Source: Pseudomonadota bacterium (GTDB lineage: Bacteria > Pseudomonadota > Gammaproteobacteria > Burkholderiales > Burkholderiaceae_C). Taken from it: 43,318 nucleotides of DNA. The stretch spans positions 1 through 43,318 of the forward strand of contig JAKCDM010000014.1 in NCBI GenBank assembly GCA_021841865.1, in the 5' to 3' direction. The number at the start of each line of letters is the position of its first letter. Position 1 is the stretch's first letter. The notes under the pieces were generated by a model. That model was given only the letters and a program-made list of their open reading frames with translations, had not been told where the DNA came from and made no database searches. A program made the position numbers and the translations under genes. Positions 35,527 through 43,318 of the stretch are shown piece by piece.

Positions 35527-37110
35527 GTGAACACGATCATGAATGCTTCTTTCTGGATCGAGGCCGGGCTCGCGATAGCAGCCGGCGCGCTGCTCAATCT
35601 CACGCCGTGCGTGCTTCCGGCAGTGCCGATCAAGGTGCGCACCATCTTGCGCGAGGCGGGCGACGCCGCTGGTTCAAGGGTCCTGTCGGCTGCCTTGTTC
35701 ACCCTGGGCTCGGTTTCCTTTTTCGCGGCTCTGGGGCTGCTCACGGCGTTCGCGCACCTGCAATGGGGCGTGCTGTTCCAGTCGCGTTGGGTGCTCGCGG
35801 GGCTGGTCCTGATGCTTGTCCTGCTCGCGGCGGCCAGCTTCAGCGGGCGCTCGCTTCCGATCCCCGGCGGGCTTGCACAGCTGGGAGGCGCACGCTATTT
35901 CGAGCCCTTCGCATCGGGCATGGCCGTGGGGATCCTGTCGACACCGTGCACCGGGCCGCTGCTGGGCGGCGTGCTGGTGTTCGCGCTGACCCGGCCCACG
36001 CTCGACATCGTCACCTTGTTCGTCGCCATGGGCCTGGGCATGGCACTGCCGTACGCGCTGCTGCTGCTTCGCCCTTCCTGGTTGCAGCGCCTGCCGCGGG
36101 CCGGAGCATGGACCGAGGTGGTTCGGCACAGTTTCGGTTGGCTGCTGCTCGCGGCCGCGCTGTTTTTCGTGCAAAGCCTGTTGCCGGGATGGCTCGGCAA
36201 TGCGCTATGGCTGGCCTGGTTCGCCGCGCTGGCGCTGTGGGTCGGGTTCATCGCGATGCGTGCCCGCGACCGGAGCACTCGATGGGCGGCGGTGCTCGCG
36301 GCCCTTCCGGCATTGCTGCTTGCCTACTTCGGCTCCGGCGTCTGGCCCGTGGCGGGGCAGGGCATGCCGTGGCAACCGCCTCGCGCCGACACCGTGTCGC
36401 AGATCTCCGCGCTGCACAGGCCGACGCTGGTCGAGTTCACCGCGGCATGGTGTCTGAACTGCCGGATCATGGAACGCATGGTCTATCGCGACCCCGCGGT
36501 GTTGAAGGCGGTGCGTGAATCCGGCGCCGTCGCGCTTCAGGCCGACCTGACCCGGCCGGACCCCGTGCTGCAGCAGTTGCTCACGCGCTATGGCGGAGCG
36601 GGGCTGCCGTTCCTGGCAGTGCTCGACAGCCAGGGCCGGGAGGTCGGCCATTTCGCCGGACTGTTCAGCGCGGGCGCGTTGATCGGCCGCCTGCACGAAC
36701 TGCCCACCCCGATCGTGTCGACCAACGTCGGCGCACCGAGCGACTCTGCGGACGAGGTGGGCGCCCGCGTGACCTCGACGCCGGCCGGGGCGCTGGTGAC
36801 GCTCGACATCGCGCGAGGATGGCACGTGTATTCCAACCCGCCTTCCACGCCGTACCTGATTCCGGCCAGCGTGACCGTCTTTCGTGCGGGGCGTGCGCTG
36901 CCGATCACTCCGCGCTATCCGCCGGGGCAGGACATCGGCGTGCGCATCGAAAGGCAAACCATCCTGGTCTATGAGAACGGGACGAGGATCGATCTGCCGG
37001 GGCTGACCCACGTGCGCGCTGTGCAGGTGCGGGTGTGGGTCCAAGCCTGCAAGGATTCGGGCTTGTGTCTGCCGCCGGCGACCGTCGTCGCAAGACCTCC
37101 GGCGAGTTGA
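35527..37110 (+). CDS. Domain-permuted DsbD-like thiol:disulfide transporter
   Basis: A 527-residue inner-membrane protein. First comes the eight-helix electron-carrying domain with its Cys pair C28 (NLTPCVLPAVP) and C141 (STPCTGPLLGG). Next is a thioredoxin domain (about residues 290-395) with C309-L-N-C312 (EFTAAWCLNCRIME). Last is a domain (about 405-527) like the N-terminal alpha domain of DsbD: RGWHVYSNPP and VWVQACKDSGLCLPPATV, with C508 and C514 spaced 6 apart as in DsbD-alpha (C103/C109). The order is thus beta-gamma-alpha instead of alpha-beta-gamma. It would carry reducing power from cytoplasmic thioredoxin to periplasmic partners, perhaps copper-damaged proteins. GTG 35527 is chosen for its GGTGAG site; ATG 35539 is the alternative. 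Confidence 0.87.
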   Translation: MNTIMNASFWIEAGLAIAAGALLNLTPCVLPAVPIKVRTILREAGDAAGSRVLSAALFTLGSVSFFAALGLLTAFAHLQWGVLFQSRWVLAGLVLMLVLLAAASFSGRSLPIPGGLAQLGGARYFEPFASGMAVGILSTPCTGPLLGGVLVFALTRPTLDIVTLFVAMGLGMALPYALLLLRPSWLQRLPRAGAWTEVVRHSFGWLLLAAALFFVQSLLPGWLGNALWLAWFAALALWVGFIAMRARDRSTRWAAVLAALPALLLAYFGSGVWPVAGQGMPWQPPRADTVSQISALHRPTLVEFTAAWCLNCRIMERMVYRDPAVLKAVRESGAVALQADLTRPDPVLQQLLTRYGGAGLPFLAVLDSQGREVGHFAGLFSAGALIGRLHELPTPIVSTNVGAPSDSADEVGARVTSTPAGALVTLDIARGWHVYSNPPSTPYLIPASVTVFRAGRALPITPRYPPGQDIGVRIERQTILVYENGTRIDLPGLTHVRAVQVRVWVQACKDSGLCLPPATVVARPPAS

Positions 37111-37141
37111 TCCGAGCGGGATGACATCCGTGGCGCCGCAG

Positions 37142-37196
37142 ATGACAAAACCGTCATGGGCCGGTCATGCTCCGGAAAGTATGGCGTTTCTAGCAT
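37142..37196 (+). promoter_or_regulatory. Composite copper operator and promoter, copy D
   Basis: ATGACA (37142-37147), GTCAT (37153-37157) and GGTCAT (37163-37168) have the same 5-nt spacings, with the -10-like TAGCAT at 37191-37196, 22 nt after GGTCAT. A further ATGACAT lies just upstream at 37121-37127. It serves the CopA-CopB pair. Confidence 0.8.
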
Positions 37197-37286
37197 GCGT
37201 TGCTCGGAGTGGAAAGCTTCCACTCCACAACGTCCGCGCGGCACGAGCCAGTCGCGCGGCGAATTCCTTCAAGAACCGAGGAATCC

Positions 37287-39014
37287 ATGCGACGTTCATA
37301 CCCAGATGCTCTCCGTGGGACTGGAATCGCCCGGCGCCGCTTCGTCCAGGGCCTGGCTGCCGGCGGCGTGCTGTTCGGCCTGCCCACGCTGGCCGCCCAG
37401 GCCCAGGGCCGCCCCGCGGTCACGCACACAGGCAGCGCGCCGGAGCTTCGCGGCACCGAATTCGACCTGGTGATCGCCGAGACCCCGGTGAACTTCACCG
37501 GCCATGCGCGCATGGCCACCACCGTCAACGGTTCGCTGCCGGGACCCACGCTGCGCTGGCGCGAAGGCGACACGGTGACCATTCGCGTCACCAACCGCAT
37601 GGCCCGCATGACGTCGATCCACTGGCACGGCATGCTCGTGCCCTACCAGATGGACGGGGTCCCGGGTTTGAGCTTCGCCGGCATTGCCCCGGGGCAGACC
37701 TTCGTCTACCGCTTCCAGGTGCGTCAGTCGGGAACCTTCTGGTACCACTCGCACTCGGGCATGCAGGAGCAGACCGGGCTGTACGGCGCGATCGTCATCG
37801 ATCCGGCCCACGGGCACGGCGTGCAGTCCGACACCGACCAAGTGGTGGTGCTGTCGGACTGGATGGACGCGGACCCGATGCGCGTGCTGGCCAAATTGAA
37901 GGCCGACAGCGGCTTCGACAACTACCACCAACCCACGGCGGTGGATTTCTTCGACGACGTCAGGCGCAACGGCTTGCGCGCCGCGCTGGACAAGCGCGCC
38001 ATGTGGCAGCGCATGCGCATGAGCTGGGGTGACCTGTCCGATCTGTCGGGAGCCACGCTGACCTACCTGGCCAACGGCACCACGCCGGCCGGCAATTGGA
38101 CGGCTCAGGTCAACCCCGGCAAGGTCGCGCGCCTGCGCTTCATCAACGGCGCCGGCAACACCTTCTACGACGTGCGCATCCCGGGCCTGAAGCTCCGCGT
38201 GGTGTCCACCGACGGCCAGGACGTGGAGCCGGTGACGGTGGACGAGTTCCGCTTTGGCCCCGGCGAGACCTATGACGTGCTGGTGCGCCCGACGGACGAC
38301 GCCTACACGATCTTCGCGCAGAGCATGGATCGCACCGGCTACGCGCGCGGCACGCTGGCGGCGCGGCCGGGGCTGAGCGCCCCCGTGCCGGCGATGGACG
38401 CGCGCCAGAACCTGAGCATGCTGGACATGATGGGCGACATGTCGTCGATGGCCGGCATGGGCTCGATGCCCGGCATGGACATGGGCACGGCGCCCGCAGC
38501 GCGCCACGCGCCCACCGAGTACGGCCCCGGCGTGGACGCCCGCGTCGACAGCCCGCGCACCAACCTGGACGACCCCGGCGTGGGCCTGCGCGGCAACGGC
38601 CGGCGCGTGCTGACCCTGGCCGACCTGCACACCGTGGGTGGCCCGCTCGATGCGCGCGAGCCGGGGCGCACGCTGGAGTTCCACCTCACCGGCAACATGG
38701 AGCGCTACGTCTGGTCCATCGACGGGGTGAGCTTCGGCGATTCCGCCCCGGTGCTGTTCCACCACGGCGAGCGCCTGCGCGTCACGCTGGTCAACGACAC
38801 CATGATGACCCACCCGATGCACATGCACGGCATGTGGAGCGAGGTCGAGGACGCGAACGGACGTTTCCTGGTGCGCAAGCACACGGTGCCGGTGCAGCCG
38901 GCGCAGCAGCTCAGCTACCGGGTCAGCGCCGATGCCGTGGGGCGCTGGGCCTGGCACTGCCATCTGATGATGCACATGGATGCGGGCATGTTCCGCGAAA
39001 TCCTGGCAGCCTGA
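37287..39014 (+). CDS. copA: Multicopper oxidase CopA/PcoA
   Basis: A 575-residue periplasmic oxidase that turns Cu(I) into less toxic Cu(II). The N-terminus has a Tat signal (ARRRFVQGLAAGG), for export folded with copper. All four copper-ligand blocks are present: HWHG (H112 onward), WYHSHSGMQEQ, HPMHMHGMW, and HCHLMMHMDAGM with H557, C558, H559, H563 and axial M568. A Met-rich insert (MLDMMGDMSSMAGMGSMPG) lies at about residues 375-400 and probably takes up Cu(I). ATG 37287 has a GAGGAA site. It follows operator D by 90 nt, and copB starts 10 nt after it. Named after Pseudomonas CopA / E. coli PcoA. Confidence 0.96.
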   Translation: MRRSYPDALRGTGIARRRFVQGLAAGGVLFGLPTLAAQAQGRPAVTHTGSAPELRGTEFDLVIAETPVNFTGHARMATTVNGSLPGPTLRWREGDTVTIRVTNRMARMTSIHWHGMLVPYQMDGVPGLSFAGIAPGQTFVYRFQVRQSGTFWYHSHSGMQEQTGLYGAIVIDPAHGHGVQSDTDQVVVLSDWMDADPMRVLAKLKADSGFDNYHQPTAVDFFDDVRRNGLRAALDKRAMWQRMRMSWGDLSDLSGATLTYLANGTTPAGNWTAQVNPGKVARLRFINGAGNTFYDVRIPGLKLRVVSTDGQDVEPVTVDEFRFGPGETYDVLVRPTDDAYTIFAQSMDRTGYARGTLAARPGLSAPVPAMDARQNLSMLDMMGDMSSMAGMGSMPGMDMGTAPAARHAPTEYGPGVDARVDSPRTNLDDPGVGLRGNGRRVLTLADLHTVGGPLDAREPGRTLEFHLTGNMERYVWSIDGVSFGDSAPVLFHHGERLRVTLVNDTMMTHPMHMHGMWSEVEDANGRFLVRKHTVPVQPAQQLSYRVSADAVGRWAWHCHLMMHMDAGMFREILAA

Positions 39015-39024
39015 GGAAACGAAC

Positions 39025-39981
39025 ATGCACAAGACGATCCACACGACGTTCCATGCGAGCATCCTCGCGACAGCCATCGCGGCCGCGATTCCGGCGTCGG
39101 CGCGGGCGATGGACATGCAGGGCATGGCCATGCCGGCCGGCCCGACGTCCGCGAAGCCGGCCGCGTCCGCGCCCGCCCCGGGCGCCTCCATGGCCGGTAT
39201 GACCATGCCGGGCATGGCGATGCCCCCGAGCGCGGCCCCGGCTCCCGCGCAGGCCGCGCCTCGCACGGCCGACACCGATCCGGGCGGCTACACGCTGACC
39301 ACCGGGCCGTACATCCCGGCCGGCGTGAAGCCGCCGCGCCTGGCGGACCAGGAGAGCTTCGGCTCCGGGCTGGTGGATCGCCTGGAACGTGCCTACAGCC
39401 ACGACTCCGGCCACTGGACCGCCTATGACGTGCAGGCCTGGTACGGGCGCGACTTCAACCGCCTGGTGCTCAAGGCCGAAGGGCAGGCCTCGCAGGGGCG
39501 TCTGCAGGATGCGCGTACCGAACTGCTGTGGGGCCACGCCATCGCCGCGTACTGGGACTCGCAACTCGGCGTGCGCCACGACAACGGCGGCGGCCCCGAC
39601 CGCAACTGGCTGGCCCTCGGCGTGCAGGGCCTCGCGCCATACTGGTTCAACGTCGAGGCCACCGGCTACCTGGGCGACCAGGGACGCAGCGCCTTGCGCC
39701 TGAGCGCCAGCTACGAACTGCTGCTGACCCAGCGCGTGGTGTTGCAGCCGCAGCTCGAGATCAACGCCTACGGCAAGGACGATCCGGCGCGCGGCATCGG
39801 CGGCGGCCTGTCCGACGCCACCGCCGGGCTGCGCCTGCGCTATGACATCTCACGCCAGTTCTCGCCCTACATCGGCGTGGAGTGGAGCGGGCGCTTCGGG
39901 CGCACCGGCGACTACGCGCAGGCGGCGGGCGAGCGCCGCGACACGGCCGACGTGGTCGTCGGCGTGCATTTCTGGTTCTGA
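39025..39981 (+). CDS. copB: Copper resistance outer-membrane protein CopB/PcoB
   Basis: A 318-residue protein with a signal peptide (about residues 1-28, ending PASARA). The mature N-terminus is Met-rich (MDMQGMAMPAG and MAGMTMPGMAMPP), a likely Cu(I)/Cu(II) docking strip. The rest is an outer-membrane beta barrel, with alternating strands such as YDVQAWYGRDFNRLVLKAEG and VVVGVHFWF; the last residue is Phe, the normal sorting signal for barrel assembly. It works with CopA in sequestering copper. A GAGGAAAC site precedes ATG 39025, and the 10-nt gap makes it one operon with copA. Confidence 0.94.
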   Translation: MHKTIHTTFHASILATAIAAAIPASARAMDMQGMAMPAGPTSAKPAASAPAPGASMAGMTMPGMAMPPSAAPAPAQAAPRTADTDPGGYTLTTGPYIPAGVKPPRLADQESFGSGLVDRLERAYSHDSGHWTAYDVQAWYGRDFNRLVLKAEGQASQGRLQDARTELLWGHAIAAYWDSQLGVRHDNGGGPDRNWLALGVQGLAPYWFNVEATGYLGDQGRSALRLSASYELLLTQRVVLQPQLEINAYGKDDPARGIGGGLSDATAGLRLRYDISRQFSPYIGVEWSGRFGRTGDYAQAAGERRDTADVVVGVHFWF

Positions 39982-40021
39982 TGTTGCTTCGACCCCTCTT
40001 CGGGAGTCACGGCATGTTCAA

Positions 40022-40068
40022 GCCGGCCGGGCGGGGCCACGGCGCTGCGGGGCCGCCGCCCGGCCGGC
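40022..40068. terminator. Strong hairpin between convergent copB and MFS genes
   Basis: GCCGGCCGGGCGG (40022-40034) pairs perfectly over 13 bp with 40056-40068. It lies in the 98-nt gap where two genes converge, and so probably ends transcription from both sides, although no U-tract follows. Confidence 0.65.
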
Positions 40069-40079
40069 GGACCCATGCC

Positions 40080-41396
40080 TCATGGAAGCAGGCGGCCCGG
40101 ATGGGTTTCCTGTGCACGTAGCAGCACCCACGCCCCGGAGGCCAGCAGCCACGCCGCGCTGACCCAGAAGGCCGGTTCGATCGTGCCGCGCGCCTGCGCC
40201 ACCAGCCCGAGCACCAGCGCGCCGATGGCGTAGCCGGTGTCGCGCCAGTAGCGGTAGGTGCCCAGCGCCGAGCTGCGCCAGCTCGGGTGGGCGATGTCGG
40301 CCACCGAGGCGATCAGGTTCGGGTAGAGCAGCGCCATGCCCACGCCCATGACCACGGCGCTGGCCAGCCAGGCCGCGAAGCCGCGCACCAGCACCGCGCA
40401 GGCCACGCCGGCGGCGAGCAGCCACAGTCCAGCCACCACCGGGCGCTTGCGCCCGATGCGGTCCGACAGCGGCCCGGTCCACAGTTGCGACGCGCCCCAG
40501 CTCAGCCCGTACACCCCGGTGACCCAGCCGACCTGCACCAGGCCCAGCCCGTGGCCGTGCAGGTACAGCGGGAACAGCACCCACAGCAGCGTGTCGGCGA
40601 CCTTGTTCGCCACGCCCGCCTGGCACAGCGCCGAGAAGGTGGGGTGCCCGAAGGACACGTAGGCAAAGACCTGACGCGAAGTGGGGTGCTCGGCCAGGCC
40701 GTCGGCGAAGCGCGGTCGCGGGCCCGTGTGCGTGCCGCTGGCATGGCGATGGCGCTCGGCGCGCGCCCAGGGCAAGGTCTCGCGCACGAACACCAGCGCG
40801 GTCAGCAAGGCGATGGCAATCACCACGCTGGCGAAGCCCAGCAAGGCTTCGCGCGGCCCGACCAGCTGGGCCAGCCGCGCGGTGGCCAGCCCCGCCAGGC
40901 CGACCGCGGCATAGCCGGCGAACTCGTTGATTCCGGTGGCCAGCCCGCGCTGCTCGGCGCGCGTGATGTCCACCTTGCTGGTGACGGTCATGCTCCACGC
41001 GAACCCCTGGTTGACTCCCAGGAACAGGTTGGCGGCGACGATCCACCACCACGAGTGCGCGAAATAGATCAGCGGCGGGATCGGGATCGCGGCCAGCCAG
41101 CCCAGCACCAGCACGGTCTTGCGCCCGATGCGCTCGGACAGCCGCCCGGCGACGAAGTTCAGCGCGCCCTTGACCAGGCCGAACGAGATGACGAAGGACA
41201 GCAGGTACAGGAAGGAGGACGGCGCCACGCCGTAGTCGCGCGCCGCGACCACCGGCAGCACCGTGCGCTCCATGCCGATGACCAGTCCGACGAAGAACAC
41301 CTGTACCGCCTGCCACACGAACTGCCGCAGGTTGGCGCGAATGCCCTGCGGGTGCGCGTCGTGCGGCGGCCCGGCCGCAGGGGTCGCAGAGTTCAT
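40080..41396 (-). CDS. MFS transporter of the ArsR-rhodanese operon
   Basis: A 438-residue inner-membrane transporter with about 12 helices. Motif A appears in both halves (AGRLSERIGRKTVL and GPLSDRIGRKRPV). GMERTVLPVVAARDYGV is a stretch I associate with MFS proteins encoded beside metallo-hydrolase and rhodanese genes, where a sulfur compound or a toxic anion is a possible cargo; the substrate is not known. ATG 41396 overlaps the end of the metallo-hydrolase gene by 4 nt (ATGA), so it is the third gene of an operon starting with the ArsR-rhodanese regulator. Confidence 0.85.
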   Translation of the reverse strand: MNSATPAAGPPHDAHPQGIRANLRQFVWQAVQVFFVGLVIGMERTVLPVVAARDYGVAPSSFLYLLSFVISFGLVKGALNFVAGRLSERIGRKTVLVLGWLAAIPIPPLIYFAHSWWWIVAANLFLGVNQGFAWSMTVTSKVDITRAEQRGLATGINEFAGYAAVGLAGLATARLAQLVGPREALLGFASVVIAIALLTALVFVRETLPWARAERHRHASGTHTGPRPRFADGLAEHPTSRQVFAYVSFGHPTFSALCQAGVANKVADTLLWVLFPLYLHGHGLGLVQVGWVTGVYGLSWGASQLWTGPLSDRIGRKRPVVAGLWLLAAGVACAVLVRGFAAWLASAVVMGVGMALLYPNLIASVADIAHPSWRSSALGTYRYWRDTGYAIGALVLGLVAQARGTIEPAFWVSAAWLLASGAWVLLRAQETHPGRLLP

Positions 41397-42124
41397 GCCG
41401 AGACGTTCGCGGCGACGATGCGCTCCATGTCCGCCGGGCGCGCCGGGATCTCGGCGCACAGCTGATCGACGAAGGCGTCGCGCGACAGGCCCAGCATCGG
41501 GTTGAAGCGTCTCTCGAAGGCCAGGGTCGACGCCGGCTTGCCCGACAGCCCGGCACCGCAGGCGCTGCCCGCCTGGTGCCCGGGGTAGATCTCCAGCTCG
41601 GCGGGCAGAGTCAGTAACCGGGTGTGCAGCGAGTCGTGCAGGGTCCCCGCCATCTCGCGCTCGCGCCCGGCCAGGTCCGGGCGGCCGACGGCGCCGACGA
41701 ACAGGGTGTCGCCGGTGAGCACGAACCACGGCGCGTCGCCGCGTCGCTTGTCGGTGACCAGCAGGCACATGCTGTCGGGCGTGTGCCCGGGAGTGTGCAG
41801 CACCCGTACGGTGACGTTGCCGACGCCGATGGTCTGCTCGTCGTGCAGGGCCTCGAAGTCGAAGTGCACGAGCTCGCGAGCCGCCTCGTGCAGGCAGTAG
41901 GGTGCATCCACCCTGCGTGCCAGGCTGCGGCCGCCGCTGAGGTGGTCGGCGTGCACGTGGGTGTCGATCACATGCGTGATCCGGGCGCCGACCTGCTGCA
42001 CCTGTTCGACGAACCAGTCCTCGTCGCCGGCCACCACGTCGACGGCGACGGCCTTGCCGAGGCCGGCGCAGCCGAACAGGTACGACAGGCTGGCATCGCG
42101 GGTGGGGAGTTGCCTGAAGAACAT
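41393..42124 (-). CDS. MBL-fold metallo-hydrolase, persulfide dioxygenase-like
   Basis: A 243-residue cytoplasmic protein of the glyoxalase II/ETHE1 group. The metal site is seen in THVHADHLSGG (HxHxDH), HTPGHTPDS, LTGDTLFVG and YPGHQAG. The C-terminal block GSACGAGLSGKPASTLAFE and RRFNPML resembles persulfide dioxygenases and the Blh protein of bigR operons, which oxidise glutathione persulfide to sulfite. ATG 42124 has a GAGGTCAC site upstream. It lies 13 nt after the ArsR-rhodanese gene and overlaps the MFS gene by 4 nt. Hydrolase activity on another thioester cannot be ruled out. Confidence 0.88.
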   Translation of the reverse strand: MFFRQLPTRDASLSYLFGCAGLGKAVAVDVVAGDEDWFVEQVQQVGARITHVIDTHVHADHLSGGRSLARRVDAPYCLHEAARELVHFDFEALHDEQTIGVGNVTVRVLHTPGHTPDSMCLLVTDKRRGDAPWFVLTGDTLFVGAVGRPDLAGREREMAGTLHDSLHTRLLTLPAELEIYPGHQAGSACGAGLSGKPASTLAFERRFNPMLGLSRDAFVDQLCAEIPARPADMERIVAANVSA

Positions 42125-42137
42125 GGCGTGACCTCGA

Positions 42138-42806
42138 TCAGATGGTTTCGTGTTCCAGCGGCAGCCCGGCGGCCCGCCATTCGGGCACGCCGTCCGCGCA
42201 TTTGCGCGCCCGCAGCCCGTGGCGCGCGAGCAGCGCCACGGCGGCGTCGGACATCACGCAGAACGGTCCGCGGCAGTACGCCACGATGTCCTTGTCACTC
42301 GGCAGCTCGCGAATCCGGGCTTCCAGTTCGTCCAGCGGGACCGAGCGCGCTCCGGGGATGTGCGCCGTGCGGAACTCCGCTTCCGGGCGGACGTCGAGCA
42401 ACACCACGTCCGCCGCGCGCACCTTTTCGAGCAGCGAGCGCGCGCTCTCGGGCGTCAGGCGCTCGGGCTCGGCGATCAGGCGCGCCATCGCGAGTTGCAG
42501 CTCGGCCAGGTGGGCTTGCGCGAGTTCGCGCACGCTGACCCACAGGTCCGACACGTCGGAGTCGCTGAGCCGATGGATGCGGTTCTTGCCGTCGCGCCGC
42601 GCATCGACCAGCTGCGCCTCACGCAGCACGCGCAGGTGCGCGCTGGCCAGCTTGACGTCGATATCGGCGGCCTGTGCCAGCGAGTCGACCGACTTCTCCC
42701 CCTGCGCAAGCAGTTCCAGCAGCTCCAGGCGTTTGGGACTGGCCAGCGCCGCGCCGATGCGCGCGACCTGGGCGTAGAGATGGTTCTTGAGGTCCTGGGG
42801 TTTCAT
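42138..42806 (-). CDS. ArsR-family repressor fused to a rhodanese domain
   Basis: A 222-residue fusion. The first 95 residues are a winged helix (ASPKRLELLELLAQGE, VDSLAQAADIDVKLASAHLRVL, ARRDGKNRIHRL), with no Cys in the DNA-binding part. Residues about 115-220 are a rhodanese domain, with catalytic C178 in AYCRGPFCVMSDAAV and a second Cys at 183. A rhodanese carries sulfane sulfur as a Cys persulfide, so the protein probably senses reactive sulfur and lets go of its operator when loaded. It is the first gene of the operon with the metallo-hydrolase and MFS genes. ATG 42806; the operator should lie in 42807-43014 but was not read. Confidence 0.92.
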   Translation of the reverse strand: MKPQDLKNHLYAQVARIGAALASPKRLELLELLAQGEKSVDSLAQAADIDVKLASAHLRVLREAQLVDARRDGKNRIHRLSDSDVSDLWVSVRELAQAHLAELQLAMARLIAEPERLTPESARSLLEKVRAADVVLLDVRPEAEFRTAHIPGARSVPLDELEARIRELPSDKDIVAYCRGPFCVMSDAAVALLARHGLRARKCADGVPEWRAAGLPLEHETI

Positions 42807-43014
42807 GCGAACAGTCTAAAGGATCAGCGAATGAAGTCGAGAGCAGTATTTTCCCGGGTGATGCGAGACCCGAAGCGCCGTGCTCCATGGTGAGCACCGG
42901 CAGCATCAGCGCGCAGAGGGCAATGCCGTGGACCGACACGGCCAGGCCGGCCAGCGCACAGCTCCCGGCGGTTGGCGGGATGGCTCAGCTCCCTGGCGCC
43001 GCGCGGGCGAGCGC

Positions 43015-43318
<304 letters not shown>

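Noticed and set aside
37296..39275. 659-codon minus-strand frame opposite copA and copB
   Set aside because: It spans two real genes on the other strand and is His/Ala/Val-biased in the way antisense high-GC frames are.
42807..43014. Hydrophobic minus-strand frame (ALAGLAVSVHGIALCALMLP) as merE or merF
   Set aside because: It lacks a proper start, begins right after an in-frame stop, and does not show the Cys pairs of MerE or MerF.

Overview
The window is a high-GC proteobacterial chromosome segment, most likely from a betaproteobacterium of the order Burkholderiales. The ends of GdhA, UbiA, GlmU and GlmS read like that group, and the copper, mercury and rusticyanin-like content would suit a metal-exposed lineage such as Thiomonas; the genus is only a guess. 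No rRNA, tRNA or CRISPR array was seen.

Positions 1-6202 look like core genome: the 3' end of a glutamate dehydrogenase, ubiA and dps on the minus strand, a four-helix membrane protein with one haem-c motif, then glmU and glmS.

From just after glmS the character changes. The glmS stop is followed, 23 nt later, by a TGT terminus and two imperfect 22-nt repeats, which is where and how a Tn7-like element end would look. Everything to the right is accessory: (a) a debris zone; (b) a lower-GC signalling module of bacteriohemerythrin, a giant hybrid histidine kinase, and an HD-GYP response regulator with a C-terminal zinc-binding CZB domain; (c) a zone of transposase remnants, an intact IS with 8-bp target duplication, and a haloacid-dehalogenase fragment; (d) an MFS transporter; (e) a heavy-metal RND efflux operon (response regulator, kinase, outer-membrane channel, adaptor, pump) on the minus strand; (f) a minimal tyrosine recombinase followed by a perfect 16-bp hairpin.

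Positions 27127-39981 form a copper-resistance block. A CopRS/CusRS-type two-component system points left. Four rightward promoters share one 27-bp composite operator (ATGACA-N5-GTCAT-N5-GGTCAT), each followed exactly 22 nt later by a -10-like hexamer. They serve (1) a SHOCT protein, a Gly/Tyr/Met-rich LTXXQ protein and a rusticyanin-like blue copper protein, (2) a Cys/His-rich periplasmic protein, (3) a copper P-type ATPase and a domain-permuted DsbD-like protein, and (4) the multicopper oxidase CopA with the outer-membrane protein CopB. A DsbA-like thiol oxidoreductase lies within the block on the other strand. Together they would pump Cu(I) out of the cytoplasm, oxidise or bind it in the periplasm, and keep envelope thiols in order.

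The right end holds a sulfane-sulfur type operon (ArsR-rhodanese fusion, persulfide-dioxygenase-like metallo-hydrolase, MFS transporter) and the 3' end of merA, so the metal island continues beyond the window.

The best candidates for something undescribed are the copper regulon with its composite operator and its trio of Gly/Tyr/Met-motif proteins including the rusticyanin homologue, the beta-gamma-alpha permuted DsbD, and the hemerythrin/hybrid kinase/HD-GYP-CZB module.
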